Notes: generated from the sequence alone by a model not told the origin. A stretch of 11,900 nucleotides of DNA from JBBQSF01 sp038214085 (GCA_038214085.1 JBBQSF010000099.1:1-11900), one strand, 5' to 3'. Shown: positions 1-7,869, numbered from the stretch's first letter. A program made the numbers and translations.

Positions 1-4
1 AACC

Positions 5-40
5 AAAAAAATACCCGGATACAAACCAGCATCCAGGTAT
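5..40 (-). terminator. Rho-independent terminator of the minus-strand envelope operon
   Basis: Read on the minus strand, a 10-base-pair stem (bases 31-40 against 11-20, one internal mismatch) with a 10-base loop is followed directly by a run of seven T (plus-strand A at 5-11). It lies just past the stop codon of the Pmp3-domain gene, so it should end the three-gene transcript. This is a classic intrinsic terminator form seen directly in the sequence. Confidence 0.85.
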
Positions 41-62
41 TTATGATTTTCGGAAATTAGAA

Positions 63-638
63 TTACCGCAAAACAACAATTATTGCATAAATCATTCCTG
101 GAAGCCAGAACAATAAAGTCAGAATAAGATCGATCCAGAATTCAGTTCCAAGTCCTGCTACAAGATATACTGCAAGCGGTGGTAACAAAATAGCCAGTAT
201 TAGCAATAATATCTGATCATCTCCGCCATTCACAGCAGTAGTGTTTTTGTGTCCTTTAAAATCAGAAACAGCACGTTTTGCAAACGTCACCGCACTTTTG
301 GCAATTTCTTTTTTCGAAATACTGACAATAGAAACAGCCGATTTCTGCATTTTCGTTTGTACAGGTTCAGAAAAATTGGCTTCATTTGAAACAGAAGCTA
401 CTTCTTTTGAAATTTTATTTTCAGGAACAGCTACATCGTGGTTCTGAGCTATTGAAGTAGCATACGATTTTTCCTCTGGGTTCACTTTACTCGCTGGCAA
501 TTGCACTTTATCATTGCCCTTGTTAAATTTAGTGTATTTGCGTTGTGCAAAATCATTTGTCTTAATAATTGAACATGATTGAATTACCAAAGCCAGCGAC
601 AACAATGCTACAGCCTTAAAAACTATATTCTTTTTCAT
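63..638 (-). CDS. Lipoprotein-signal protein with C-terminal Pmp3/YqaE membrane domain
   Basis: This is a 191-residue protein of unknown precise role. Residues 1-21 form a hydrophobic signal ending in IQS before Cys22, consistent with a lipoprotein signal; Gln at -2 is not the commonest residue. Residues about 25-138 are a polar, probably disordered linker. Residues about 141-191 match the Pmp3/YqaE (UPF0057) family: a hydrophobic segment with the LLPPLAVYL motif, a GLGTEFWIDL connector, then a second hydrophobic segment with WLPGMIYA. Stand-alone Pmp3 proteins are about 50 residues long and in yeast and plants are linked to salt and cold tolerance through membrane potential. Here the domain carries a long exported-type extension. 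It is the last gene of an operon, 24 bases after the OmpA gene and just before a terminator. The Pmp3 assignment is strong; lipidation and function are inference. Confidence 0.85.
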   Translation of the reverse strand: MKKNIVFKAVALLSLALVIQSCSIIKTNDFAQRKYTKFNKGNDKVQLPASKVNPEEKSYATSIAQNHDVAVPENKISKEVASVSNEANFSEPVQTKMQKSAVSIVSISKKEIAKSAVTFAKRAVSDFKGHKNTTAVNGGDDQILLLILAILLPPLAVYLVAGLGTEFWIDLILTLLFWLPGMIYAIIVVLR

Positions 639-662
639 AATTTTAAATTTTAATTGTTTATA

Positions 663-1469
663 CTATTTTGATTCAAGAATCTTTATCAATTCTGAAATTT
701 TTGGTGACAAAATAATTTCTGTTCTTCTGTTTTTTGCTTTTCCTTCTGTAGTTTCGTTTGATGAAACAGGAAAATTATCAGCTCTTCCTGAAGGAATAAC
801 TTGTTTGGGATCAACACCGCAGTCTTCTGTAAGAATCCTGACGATTGAAGTCGCACGCATCACACTTAAATCCCAGTTGTCCTTAATTACAGAACCTTTC
901 AACGGAACATTATCGGTATGGCCTTCAATAACAATATCAATATCTTTTTGTTTGGCGAGCACCTCTCCTACTTTCTTAAGAGCTTCTTTTCCTTTGATAT
1001 CAACGGTTGCGCTACCTGATTTAAATAGAAGTTTTTCAGATAAAGAAACATAAACTTTACCGTCTTTCATTTCCACAGTTAATTCATCACTTGTAAAACC
1101 AGTTAAAGCACCTTTTATTTTTGCAAGTAACTGCTCTGTGGCTGCTTTCTGTTTTTCAATGCTGGCTTGCAGTTCAGCTATTTTCTTATTGCTTGCTGTA
1201 AGTAAGTCAATTTTTGCCTGTAATTCCGAATTCAGTTTAGTAAGTTCGGTTTCAGAAAGTTCAGTCAATTGCTTTTTCTTTTTATCAAGATCTTTGTATT
1301 TTGCTGTCAGACTATCGAACTGTGTATTCAAAATTGTGAATTTAGTAAGCAGGTCAGCATATTCAAGTTCAAGTTTATCCTTGTCCTTAGTAAGTTGTAC
1401 AAATTTCTTTTTTGCAACACAACCACTTAACAAAGCAGCAGCAGCAATTATTAACATTATTTTTTTCAT
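663..1469 (-). CDS. OmpA-family outer-membrane lipoprotein with coiled coil
   Basis: This 268-residue protein probably tethers the outer membrane to peptidoglycan. Residues 1-16 are a lipoprotein signal with lipobox LSGC (lipidated Cys17). Residues about 25-120 are rich in Lys, Glu, Leu and Gln with heptad character, predicting a long alpha-helical coiled coil. Residues about 135-262 are an OmpA C-terminal domain. It has GHTDN at 183-187, NWDLSVMRA at 198-206 and NRRTEI at 247-252. Asp186 and Arg205 align with the pair that holds meso-diaminopimelate in characterised OmpA domains. There is no N-terminal beta barrel, so this is the Pal/YiaD-like lipoprotein type, not a porin. It lies 17 bases after the thioredoxin-like gene and 24 bases before the Pmp3-domain gene, so co-transcription is likely. 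The ATG start is supported by the complete signal sequence. Confidence 0.93.
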   Translation of the reverse strand: MKKIMLIIAAAALLSGCVAKKKFVQLTKDKDKLELEYADLLTKFTILNTQFDSLTAKYKDLDKKKKQLTELSETELTKLNSELQAKIDLLTASNKKIAELQASIEKQKAATEQLLAKIKGALTGFTSDELTVEMKDGKVYVSLSEKLLFKSGSATVDIKGKEALKKVGEVLAKQKDIDIVIEGHTDNVPLKGSVIKDNWDLSVMRATSIVRILTEDCGVDPKQVIPSGRADNFPVSSNETTEGKAKNRRTEIILSPKISELIKILESK

Positions 1470-1486
1470 AGTATTTGATTTTTAAT

Positions 1487-1972
1487 TTATTTTTCTTTTT
1501 CAGTATAATTAACAGCTGCTTTAGTCCAGTATTTCATAAAACTGATCACTTTATCCGCATCATAACTTCCTTCTTTTTCAAGCAAAGCAGAATCCTGAGT
1601 ATGAATCCGTTTGCCGGATCCATCAAGAATTACAATAACAGGAAATCCAAATCGTTGTGGATTATCAAGGGTTTTTAAAACTTCAAGATTTTTGTTCTCT
1701 GGACTGTAATTTAAATGAACAAGCACATAATTGTTGCGAAGCAAAGTATCAATAGCAGCATTGTCCTTGCAGAACTTATTAAATCGCAAACACCATGGAC
1801 ACCAGTTTCCACCAATCTGCACAAATACATGTTTCCCGAGAGAATCAGCTATTGCAATAGCCTGAGAAAGTTGTAACTTGGCATCGGCCTGAGGGTTGTA
1901 TAATTTCTGTTTTTGAGAATAAGCAGATAAAACCCAAATAAATAACAATAAACTTAAAAAATATTTCTTCAT
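1487..1972 (-). CDS. Exported thioredoxin-fold protein (WCPWC active site)
   Basis: This 161-residue protein starts with a signal peptide (residues 1 to about 19, cleavage probably near SAYS-Q). A thioredoxin-like domain spans about 35-150. The strand VFVQIGG leads into W57-C58-P59-W60-C61, a redox CxxC motif at the start of the first long helix. Phe110-Pro111-Val112 is the expected cis-proline loop, followed by the strand VIVILDGSG. This fits the thioredoxin_7/DUF255-like group of periplasmic thiol oxidoreductases common in Bacteroidota. Substrates are unknown; reduction or isomerisation of exported proteins is the likely role. It is the first gene of the operon with the OmpA-family and Pmp3-domain genes, and it is divergent from the transglutaminase-like gene. 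A TAnnTTTG-type element lies just upstream on the same strand. Confidence 0.9.
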   Translation of the reverse strand: MKKYFLSLLLFIWVLSAYSQKQKLYNPQADAKLQLSQAIAIADSLGKHVFVQIGGNWCPWCLRFNKFCKDNAAIDTLLRNNYVLVHLNYSPENKNLEVLKTLDNPQRFGFPVIVILDGSGKRIHTQDSALLEKEGSYDADKVISFMKYWTKAAVNYTEKEK

Positions 1973-1988
1973 ATTAATATGTTCTTTA

Positions 1989-1996
1989 CAAAAATA
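1989..1996 (-). promoter_or_regulatory. Candidate -7 promoter element for the envelope operon
   Basis: On the minus strand this reads TATTTTTG, a perfect match to the Bacteroidota -7 consensus TAnnTTTG. It sits 17 bases upstream of the thioredoxin-like gene's ATG. I see no good -33 TTG at the expected spacing, and the implied leader would be only about 10 bases, so the call is tentative. Confidence 0.35.
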
Positions 1997-2108
1997 CTAT
2001 TTTTTATCGACTTTGTTCTAATAAGATTTGACATATTATTTCTAACGATACCTTGTTAATTATTATTTGGTATAACTCTTGCAGGAAAAAAAACCTATTC
2101 TGATAAAA

Positions 2109-2951
2109 ATGAAAAATCTTTTCTTTCTTTTAGCTTTACTTTCCTTCCAAAACTGCTTTGGTTACATGCTTCCAAGAGATTATTCAAAAAACAATCATGT
2201 AAAAATCTCATGCGAAATAATTTCAGGAAATTACATTATTCATTATACGTTTAAAGATAATTTTGAAAAACTGAGAACATTCACAATGACAATGCCTGTT
2301 GACCAGACGATAAAAGACATTTCAAAATTCGGCGTTCCCAAGTGGATGTTCAAACCTTATCCTTACGTAAAAAGTGTGATCAGAAAAAGAAATAGAATTA
2401 TAAAAAAGGGAATGTTCAAAACAGTTGGAAATATCCTTAAACCAGATTATACCGTTGTAGCTGAAACATATTCCATTTACACCAAATCTATTGCAAGTCA
2501 GTTTATTCAGTTGCTTATCAAGGAAAAAGCCGACAGCCGAACAAACCGCATAGAAATGGCTATGAAATTTGTGCAGGATATACCATACGGTATTCCGGAA
2601 ATATCTGATTCTACTTGGGAAACCGGAGGTATGTTTACACCCCCGGAAGTTTTGATTCGGATGTATGGCGATTGCGACTCCAAGGCGATTTTTTTTGTTT
2701 CTCTTTTAGAAAATCTAATAGACTCAGGCGATTTACTTATGCTTTTTACTTCCGATAAGCACGCACTTACTGCTATTAAAGGAATTCCGGTAAAAGGTCA
2801 AGTTTACATTTTAGTAAACGGGATCAACTATATCATTGCAGATACTTCCGGACCTCAAAGACTCAACTGGGGCGACGATGGGAATAAAAACTTTGATGTG
2901 ACAGGATATAAAATTGAGACTATAAAAACAATTCAAAAAGGTAATTTGTAA
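2109..2951 (+). CDS. Exported transglutaminase-like protein
   Basis: This 280-residue protein is probably a periplasmic or outer-envelope enzyme of the transglutaminase-like (papain-fold) superfamily. The start is the ATG at 2109, not the in-frame TTG at 2079, because the ATG begins a standard signal peptide (residues 1 to about 18, cleavage near CFG-Y). Residues about 145-250 carry the core. TPPEVL at 177-182 is followed by the nucleophile motif GDC-D-SKA (Cys189), then KHALTAI with His218, then YIIADTSGP with Asp245. This is the Cys-His-Asp order and spacing of the family. Residues 20-140 are a beta-rich region I do not recognise. Bacterial members act mostly as proteases or peptidases or on peptide crosslinks; the substrate here is unknown. 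It is transcribed away from the envelope operon, and no clear terminator separates it from gldF. Confidence 0.82.
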   Translation: MKNLFFLLALLSFQNCFGYMLPRDYSKNNHVKISCEIISGNYIIHYTFKDNFEKLRTFTMTMPVDQTIKDISKFGVPKWMFKPYPYVKSVIRKRNRIIKKGMFKTVGNILKPDYTVVAETYSIYTKSIASQFIQLLIKEKADSRTNRIEMAMKFVQDIPYGIPEISDSTWETGGMFTPPEVLIRMYGDCDSKAIFFVSLLENLIDSGDLLMLFTSDKHALTAIKGIPVKGQVYILVNGINYIIADTSGPQRLNWGDDGNKNFDVTGYKIETIKTIQKGNL

Positions 2952-3060
2952 GATTAGTTATTTATAAGCAACATATTGTTAAAAATTCTTAATGTTAAAG
3001 GAATAAGTACTAAAAAAGAATTATTTTCGCAGAAAAGTTCAGAAATTTATTCCAGCATTA

Positions 3061-3792
3061 ATGATAACCTTACTTAAAAAAGAAATCCGCAGTTTTTTAT
3101 CCTCATTAATCGGCTACATTGTAATTACCGTTTTTTTAATTATCAATGGTCTGTTTATTTGGGTTTTCCCTCTCGATTTTAACATACTCGAAAATGGCTA
3201 TGCTAACCTTGATGGTTTATTTTTACTGGCTCCTTTTGTATTTTTATTTCTAATTCCGGCTATTACAATGCGTATGTTTGCTGAAGAAAAAAGAAGCGGA
3301 ACCATTGAAATTTTAATGACTAAGCCCATTACTGACCTTCAGGTAATACTGGCAAAATATTTTGCAGGTGTAATTCTTGTAATATTTTCAATTCTTCCCA
3401 CTTTGATTTATTACATTTCGGTTTACAAGCTGGGGAGTCCTGCGGGAAACCTTGATGCAGGCGGTACTTGGGGTTCATATATTGGATTGTTATTTTTGGG
3501 CGCAGTGTTTGTTTCAATAGGTTTGTTCGCATCTGCAATTACCGACAATCAAATTGTATCGTTTTTGGTATCCTTGTTTTTATGTGGATTTCTGTATATG
3601 GGATTTGAATTGATTTATACACTTGATATTTTCGGTAGCTTTTCACTATTCATTCAATCTCTTGGTATCAGTGCGCATTACAGTTCAATAAGCCGGGGAG
3701 TAATTGACACACGTGATATCCTTTACTTTTTAAGTGTTATCACGATCTTTATTTTATTAAGTAAAATATCTTTAGAAAGCAGAAAATGGTAG
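3061..3792 (+). CDS. gldF: GldF, ABC-2 permease of the gliding-associated ABC transporter
   Basis: This 243-residue integral membrane protein has about six hydrophobic segments (roughly 15-37, 52-72, 98-120, 139-160, 165-187, 219-235). The N-terminus MITLLKKEIRSF and the segment 71-90 (RMFAEEKRSGTIEILMTKPI) are characteristic of ABC-2 permeases and of GldF. In Flavobacterium johnsoniae, GldF works with the ATPase GldA and with GldG, and all three are needed for gliding. The transported substrate is not known. No gldA-type ATPase gene is in this window, so it must be encoded elsewhere. The stop overlaps the start of gldG by 7 bases (ATGGTAG), implying translational coupling. Length matches the family. 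The gene order gldF-gldG supports the name. Confidence 0.93.
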   Translation: MITLLKKEIRSFLSSLIGYIVITVFLIINGLFIWVFPLDFNILENGYANLDGLFLLAPFVFLFLIPAITMRMFAEEKRSGTIEILMTKPITDLQVILAKYFAGVILVIFSILPTLIYYISVYKLGSPAGNLDAGGTWGSYIGLLFLGAVFVSIGLFASAITDNQIVSFLVSLFLCGFLYMGFELIYTLDIFGSFSLFIQSLGISAHYSSISRGVIDTRDILYFLSVITIFILLSKISLESRKW

Positions 3793-5501
3793 AGAAAAAG
3801 GTAAAAAAAACCAGCATAAAAAAACAAAACATTATCGGCTTTTTGCTGAGTGTTTTCATTATCATTTTATTGAATATCATTGGAAGTTTTGTTTTTACCC
3901 GAATCGACCTTACATCCGAAAAGAGATATACCCTATCTGATGCCACAAAAAAATTAGTAAAAAACCTTGATGATATTGTATATTTCAAAATTTATCTCGA
4001 TGGCGATTTCCCTGCAGGTTTTAGACGACTGAAAAACGAAACCCGCGAAATGCTTAACCAATTCAGGGCTTATTCTGATAATATCGAATACGAATTTATT
4101 AACCCTTCCGAAGGAACAGATAAAAAAGCAATTAAAAACCTGTACCAGCAACTTATTGAAAAAGATCTGCAGCCAACAAATCTTCAGGTTAAAAACGATG
4201 AAGGCGGTACTTCACAGCAGATTATTTTTCCGGGAGCAATTGTTACATATAAAGAACGCGAGTTGCCTCTGCAATTGCTGAATTCACAGATCGGCATTGC
4301 CCCAGAAGCGGTATTAAACAATTCTATTCAATCGCTTGAATACAATATTGCAAGTGTTATTAAAAAGCTTTCTGTTATTGAAAAACCCAAAATTGCGTTT
4401 ATCGAAGGTCAGGGCGAACTCGACAAAAATGAAACTGGAAGCATTGCAACATCATTGTCTGAGTATTATTCTGTTGAACGGTTTAAGATAAATCATAAAT
4501 TAAAAAGTCTTGACAAATTCAAAGTCATAATTATAGCAAAACCCGATTCGGTTTTTGATGAAAAGGATAAATTTATTATTGATCAATATGTGATGAAAGG
4601 CGGAAAAATCCTTTGGCTTATTGATCCTGTTTTTGCAAGCATGGATAGTCTTCAAACTGCTAACGAAACCATGGGTATTTCAAGATTGCTCAATATTGAA
4701 GACATGCTTTTTAAATACGGAGTTAGATTAAATTACAACCTGATTCAGGATTTAAATGCGATGCCAATTCCCGTAAAAACAGGCAATCTGGGTACTCAGG
4801 CACAACTGGATTATATGCCTTGGTATTTCTTTCCACTTATTATGCCTACCGAAAAAAATGCGATTGTTAATAACTTGAATGCTATAAAGTTTGAGTTTGC
4901 TAGCTCAATAGATACTTTAAATAATAAAGACATATCAACAACGGTACTTTTAAGCACATCAAAATATTCCAGAACACTTAAAACTCCAGTTTTGATAAGT
5001 CTGGAACTGATGCGTAAAAAACCAGAAACAACATTGTTTGATAAATCTGGACTTCCGGTAGCTGTGTTGGTTGAAGGAAAATTCCCTTCTCTTTATAAAA
5101 ATAGGGTTCCCGAAGAAATTGCCAAAGACAAAGAAATAGATTTCAGGGAATCGAGCGTTGCAACACGCATGATAGTAATTTCTGACGGCGATGTAATAAA
5201 GAATCAATTACAAACTTATAACGGAGTATTATATCCATTGCCTCTAGGATACGACAAATACACTAGGGAAACCTTGGGCAACAAAGATTTCATACTTAAT
5301 TGTGTGGATTATCTCTGCGACGAAACCGGGTTAATCGATGTGAGATCACGTGAACTAAAACTCAGACTTCTTGACAAAACAAAATACACTAGCAACAAAC
5401 TTTTTTGGCAAATTACCAATACAGCTTTACCTGTTTTCCTGATTTTAGCTTTTGGAATTATTCAGGCAATTATACGCAAAAGAAAATACAGCAAAGCTTA
5501 A
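3786..5501 (+). CDS. gldG: GldG, auxiliary component of the gliding-associated ABC transporter
   Basis: This 571-residue protein is close to the usual GldG length. One N-terminal membrane segment (about 16-38) is followed by the hallmark RYTLS at 47-51, where the large non-cytoplasmic ABC_transp_aux-type domain begins. PKIAFIEGQGEL at about 201-212 is the typical signature of this domain. A second membrane segment lies near the C-terminus (about 541-562), followed by a basic RKRK tail, so most of the chain should be periplasmic. Its start codon lies inside the end of gldF, which couples the two products. Family knowledge makes GldG the partner of permease GldF and ATPase GldA. Non-gliding Bacteroidota also keep the pair, so its presence does not prove gliding. 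Confidence 0.93.
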   Translation: MVEKKVKKTSIKKQNIIGFLLSVFIIILLNIIGSFVFTRIDLTSEKRYTLSDATKKLVKNLDDIVYFKIYLDGDFPAGFRRLKNETREMLNQFRAYSDNIEYEFINPSEGTDKKAIKNLYQQLIEKDLQPTNLQVKNDEGGTSQQIIFPGAIVTYKERELPLQLLNSQIGIAPEAVLNNSIQSLEYNIASVIKKLSVIEKPKIAFIEGQGELDKNETGSIATSLSEYYSVERFKINHKLKSLDKFKVIIIAKPDSVFDEKDKFIIDQYVMKGGKILWLIDPVFASMDSLQTANETMGISRLLNIEDMLFKYGVRLNYNLIQDLNAMPIPVKTGNLGTQAQLDYMPWYFFPLIMPTEKNAIVNNLNAIKFEFASSIDTLNNKDISTTVLLSTSKYSRTLKTPVLISLELMRKKPETTLFDKSGLPVAVLVEGKFPSLYKNRVPEEIAKDKEIDFRESSVATRMIVISDGDVIKNQLQTYNGVLYPLPLGYDKYTRETLGNKDFILNCVDYLCDETGLIDVRSRELKLRLLDKTKYTSNKLFWQITNTALPVFLILAFGIIQAIIRKRKYSKA

Positions 5502-5506
5502 TTTGT

Positions 5507-5514
5507 TAACTTTG
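5507..5514 (+). promoter_or_regulatory. Candidate internal -7 promoter element between gldG and the DUF4340 gene
   Basis: TAACTTTG is a perfect match to TAnnTTTG, 6 bases after the gldG stop and 30 bases before the next ATG. There is no TTG about 20 bases upstream. It could give the DUF4340 gene (and dnaN) some expression independent of gldFG, but chance occurrence in AT-rich DNA is possible. Confidence 0.3.
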
Positions 5515-5544
5515 TTCTGTTAAAAAATCATTGTCGAACTCAAT

Positions 5545-6621
5545 ATGAAAAAAAACAAATTAATATTCATTGCATCTTTGATTCTTGCAATTGCTGCTGC
5601 TTATTTTATCTTTAAAACAACGACAGGTACTTTGTCGAAAAAAAATAGTGATTTTGCAGTAATAGATACAGCAACAATTACAAAGGTATTTCTTGCCGAT
5701 AAAGCTGACAATAAAGTGCTTCTAAAAAAATCGGAAGCAGGAAAGTGGACTGTTAATGAAAAATATGCTGCGAGTAACGACATGATTAATGTTTTGCTTA
5801 AAACAGTAATGCGCCTCGAAGTTAAAGAACCGGTTGCAAAAGCAGCTCGTAATAATGTGGTCAAACGCATTTCAAGTATTGGAACCAAGGTGGAAATATA
5901 TCAGGATGTTTACCGAATAGACTTTTGGGGAATTAAACTATTTAAACACGAAAAGCTAGTAAAAACATATTACGTTGGCGATGCAACTCAAAACATGAAA
6001 GGTACTTATATGATTATTGACAAGTCAGAAGAACCTTATATAATGCATATTCCAGGATTTAACGGATTTCTATCAGCCCGTTACAGTGCATTAGAAATTG
6101 ACTGGCGCGACCATTCTATTTTTAAACTGCCCTTGAATGATATCAAATCAGTAAAACTAGAGTTTCCTTCAGAACCTGAAAAATCATTTAAAATTGATGC
6201 ATCTGGCAAAGGCAGCTGGACACTTACTTCATTAAAAGCCAATCAAGTAATTATTGATTTCGACACCGTTAAAGTTATTGATTACATGCTTGGATTTGAA
6301 GAAATAAATTATGAATCGATTATTATGGACAATAAACTTCACAATAAAGACTCAATTACAGCAACCATTCCTTTCCATATCATTACAGTTACCGATATTA
6401 ATAACAAAAGCGAAACAGTTAAAACCTTTCACAAAGCTCCAATAGAAGGCGAAGTAGATATTGATGATACGCCCTCGATGTATGATAAGGACAGACTATT
6501 TGCACAATTCAATAATGGGAAAGATTTTGCCCTTATTCAGTTTTACGTTTTTGATAAGATACTAAGGCCAATAAGTTATTTCTTAAAAACCTCAGCTAAT
6601 AATGATAAAAAGGAAAAATAA
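5545..6621 (+). CDS. DUF4340-type membrane-anchored protein linked to GldFG
   Basis: This 358-residue protein has one N-terminal membrane segment (about 5-23) and a large exported domain. The opening of the domain, VIDTATITKVFLADKADNKVLLKKSEAGKW with a following helix of the form NDMINVLLKTVMRLEVKEPVA, is characteristic of DUF4340, whose repeats of this type handle unknown ligands. It lies 43 bases after gldG. DUF4340 proteins are repeatedly found beside GldG/ABC_transp_aux genes, so a role as an extra periplasmic subunit of the same transporter is the best inference. No catalytic motif is visible. Residues after about 180 hold a second region (KSVKLEFPSEPEKSFKI, SWTLTSLK) that resembles a repeat of the first pattern. 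Confidence is high that the gene is real and good for the family; function is unknown. Confidence 0.85.
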   Translation: MKKNKLIFIASLILAIAAAYFIFKTTTGTLSKKNSDFAVIDTATITKVFLADKADNKVLLKKSEAGKWTVNEKYAASNDMINVLLKTVMRLEVKEPVAKAARNNVVKRISSIGTKVEIYQDVYRIDFWGIKLFKHEKLVKTYYVGDATQNMKGTYMIIDKSEEPYIMHIPGFNGFLSARYSALEIDWRDHSIFKLPLNDIKSVKLEFPSEPEKSFKIDASGKGSWTLTSLKANQVIIDFDTVKVIDYMLGFEEINYESIIMDNKLHNKDSITATIPFHIITVTDINNKSETVKTFHKAPIEGEVDIDDTPSMYDKDRLFAQFNNGKDFALIQFYVFDKILRPISYFLKTSANNDKKEK

Positions 6622-6652
6622 TTAAAAACATTAGTTTTTTTTAAAAAAACCC

Positions 6653-6660
6653 TATTTTTG
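6653..6660 (+). promoter_or_regulatory. Candidate -7 promoter element for dnaN
   Basis: TATTTTTG matches TAnnTTTG exactly and lies 26 bases before the dnaN ATG. An imperfect upstream element (TTAG at 6631-6634) sits 18 bases away. A separate promoter would let the replication clamp be made independently of the transporter genes upstream. Confidence 0.5.
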
Positions 6661-6686
6661 TAAAATAATTAAATAAAATAACGATC

Positions 6687-7814
6687 ATGAAATTTATTGT
6701 ATCCAGCACATTGTTGCTTAAAAATCTGCAGGCTATTGGCGGAGTTATCAATACCAACAACACCTTACCTATTTTAGATAATTTTCTTTTTGAATTAAGC
6801 AACGACAAACTTATTCTTTCGGCTTCCGACCTGGAAACAACCATGACAGCAACTATAACAGTTGACAAATCGGAAAAAACTGGGAGCATTGCTATTCCCG
6901 CAAAAATTTTACTTGATATCCTGAAAACCTTTCCAGATATACCAGTTACCTTTTCAATTGATACAAAAATAACTTTTTCAGTAGAATTATCTGCTGGCGA
7001 AGGAAAATACAAACTTTCCGGTTATAACGCTGATGAATTTCCACATGCGCCAACAATTGAAAATGCATCAACCGTAATTGTAAAATCTAATGTAATTGCC
7101 AAAGCAATAAACAAAACGCTTTTTGCAACAGGAAATGATGAATTACGCCCAGTGATGAATGGGGTGTTTTGCCAGCTTTCTGATGAGAGCCTTACCTTTG
7201 TTGCTACTGATGCGCATAAACTAGTTAGATACCGTAGGAATGATGCAAAAGCAGATGAAGCATCTTCTTTTATCTTACCTAAAAAACCTTTGATCCAGCT
7301 TAAAAATTTATTAAGCCACGATGATAAAGATGTGAAATTGGAATACAATACCATCAATGCTTTTTTTGAATTTGACAACTTTTCTCTGATATGTAGGCTT
7401 ATCGACGGAAAATATCCGAATTATGATGCGGTTATTCCCAAGGAAAATCCAAATAAAATGATCGTCGATAGGATTTCTTTCCTAAATTCAATTAAACGTG
7501 TTTCTATTTTTTCAAACCAATCGACACATCAGGTACGCTTTAAAATCAGCGGTTTAGAACTTACCTTGTCCGCTGAAGATCTTGATTTTTCAAACGAAGC
7601 AAAAGAACGCCTTACATGTCAGTACACCGGAGAAGATATTGAAATCGGCTTCAATTCTAAATTTATTCTCGAAATGATTTCAAATATCGAAAGTGATGAG
7701 ATTTGTCTCGAACTTTCCGCACCTAACCGCGCAGGTATTTTGTTGCCAATGAATAACGAAAACAAGGATGAGGATATTCTCATGCTCGTTATGCCAGTTA
7801 TGCTAAACACATAA
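6687..7814 (+). CDS. dnaN: DNA polymerase III beta subunit (sliding clamp)
   Basis: This 375-residue protein is a full-length bacterial sliding clamp. The homodimer encircles DNA and confers processivity on DNA polymerase III in the cytoplasm. It also docks other repair and replication factors. The sequence shows the three-fold clamp layout. Domain 1 opens MKFIVSSTLLLKNLQAIGGVI and continues NNTLPILDNFLFE and SASDLETTM. Domain 2 contains NDELRPVMNGVFCQL and FVATDAHKLVRY. Domain 3 contains DGKYPNYDAVIPKEN and ends MPVML just before the last residues, equivalent to the C-terminal MPMRL of the E. coli protein. The gene follows DUF4340 by 65 bases and is closed by a strong terminator. There is no dnaA, gyrB or recF beside it, so the neighbourhood does not mark a replication origin. 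Confidence 0.98.
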   Translation: MKFIVSSTLLLKNLQAIGGVINTNNTLPILDNFLFELSNDKLILSASDLETTMTATITVDKSEKTGSIAIPAKILLDILKTFPDIPVTFSIDTKITFSVELSAGEGKYKLSGYNADEFPHAPTIENASTVIVKSNVIAKAINKTLFATGNDELRPVMNGVFCQLSDESLTFVATDAHKLVRYRRNDAKADEASSFILPKKPLIQLKNLLSHDDKDVKLEYNTINAFFEFDNFSLICRLIDGKYPNYDAVIPKENPNKMIVDRISFLNSIKRVSIFSNQSTHQVRFKISGLELTLSAEDLDFSNEAKERLTCQYTGEDIEIGFNSKFILEMISNIESDEICLELSAPNRAGILLPMNNENKDEDILMLVMPVMLNT

Positions 7815-7842
7815 TCATAAACAAATCACACATACATTTATT

Positions 7843-7869
7843 AAGCAGGTTAATTCCTGCTTTTTTTTT
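7843..7869 (+). terminator. Rho-independent terminator after dnaN
   Basis: A 7-base-pair stem (AAGCAGG at 7843-7849 with CCTGCTT at 7856-7862) and a 6-base loop are followed by an uninterrupted T run to 7869. It lies 29 bases past the dnaN stop codon and separates the gldF-dnaN unit from the DUF4139-type gene. Confidence 0.9.

Noticed and set aside
2079..2108. TTG start giving a 10-residue longer transglutaminase-like protein
   Set aside because: The ATG at 2109 begins a normal signal peptide; the extension puts a charged peptide in front of it.
2952..3060. Terminator or promoter between the transglutaminase-like gene and gldF
   Set aside because: Only very short inverted repeats without a T run, and a near-match TATTTTCG at 3022 with no -33 element; not enough to call.
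6622..6690. Possible replication origin near dnaN
   Set aside because: No dnaA gene and no cluster of DnaA boxes (TTATNCACA) seen; dnaN is often away from the origin in Bacteroidota.
6641..7378. Minus-strand open frames opposite dnaN
   Set aside because: They are antisense shadows of a strongly conserved gene, with no family features.
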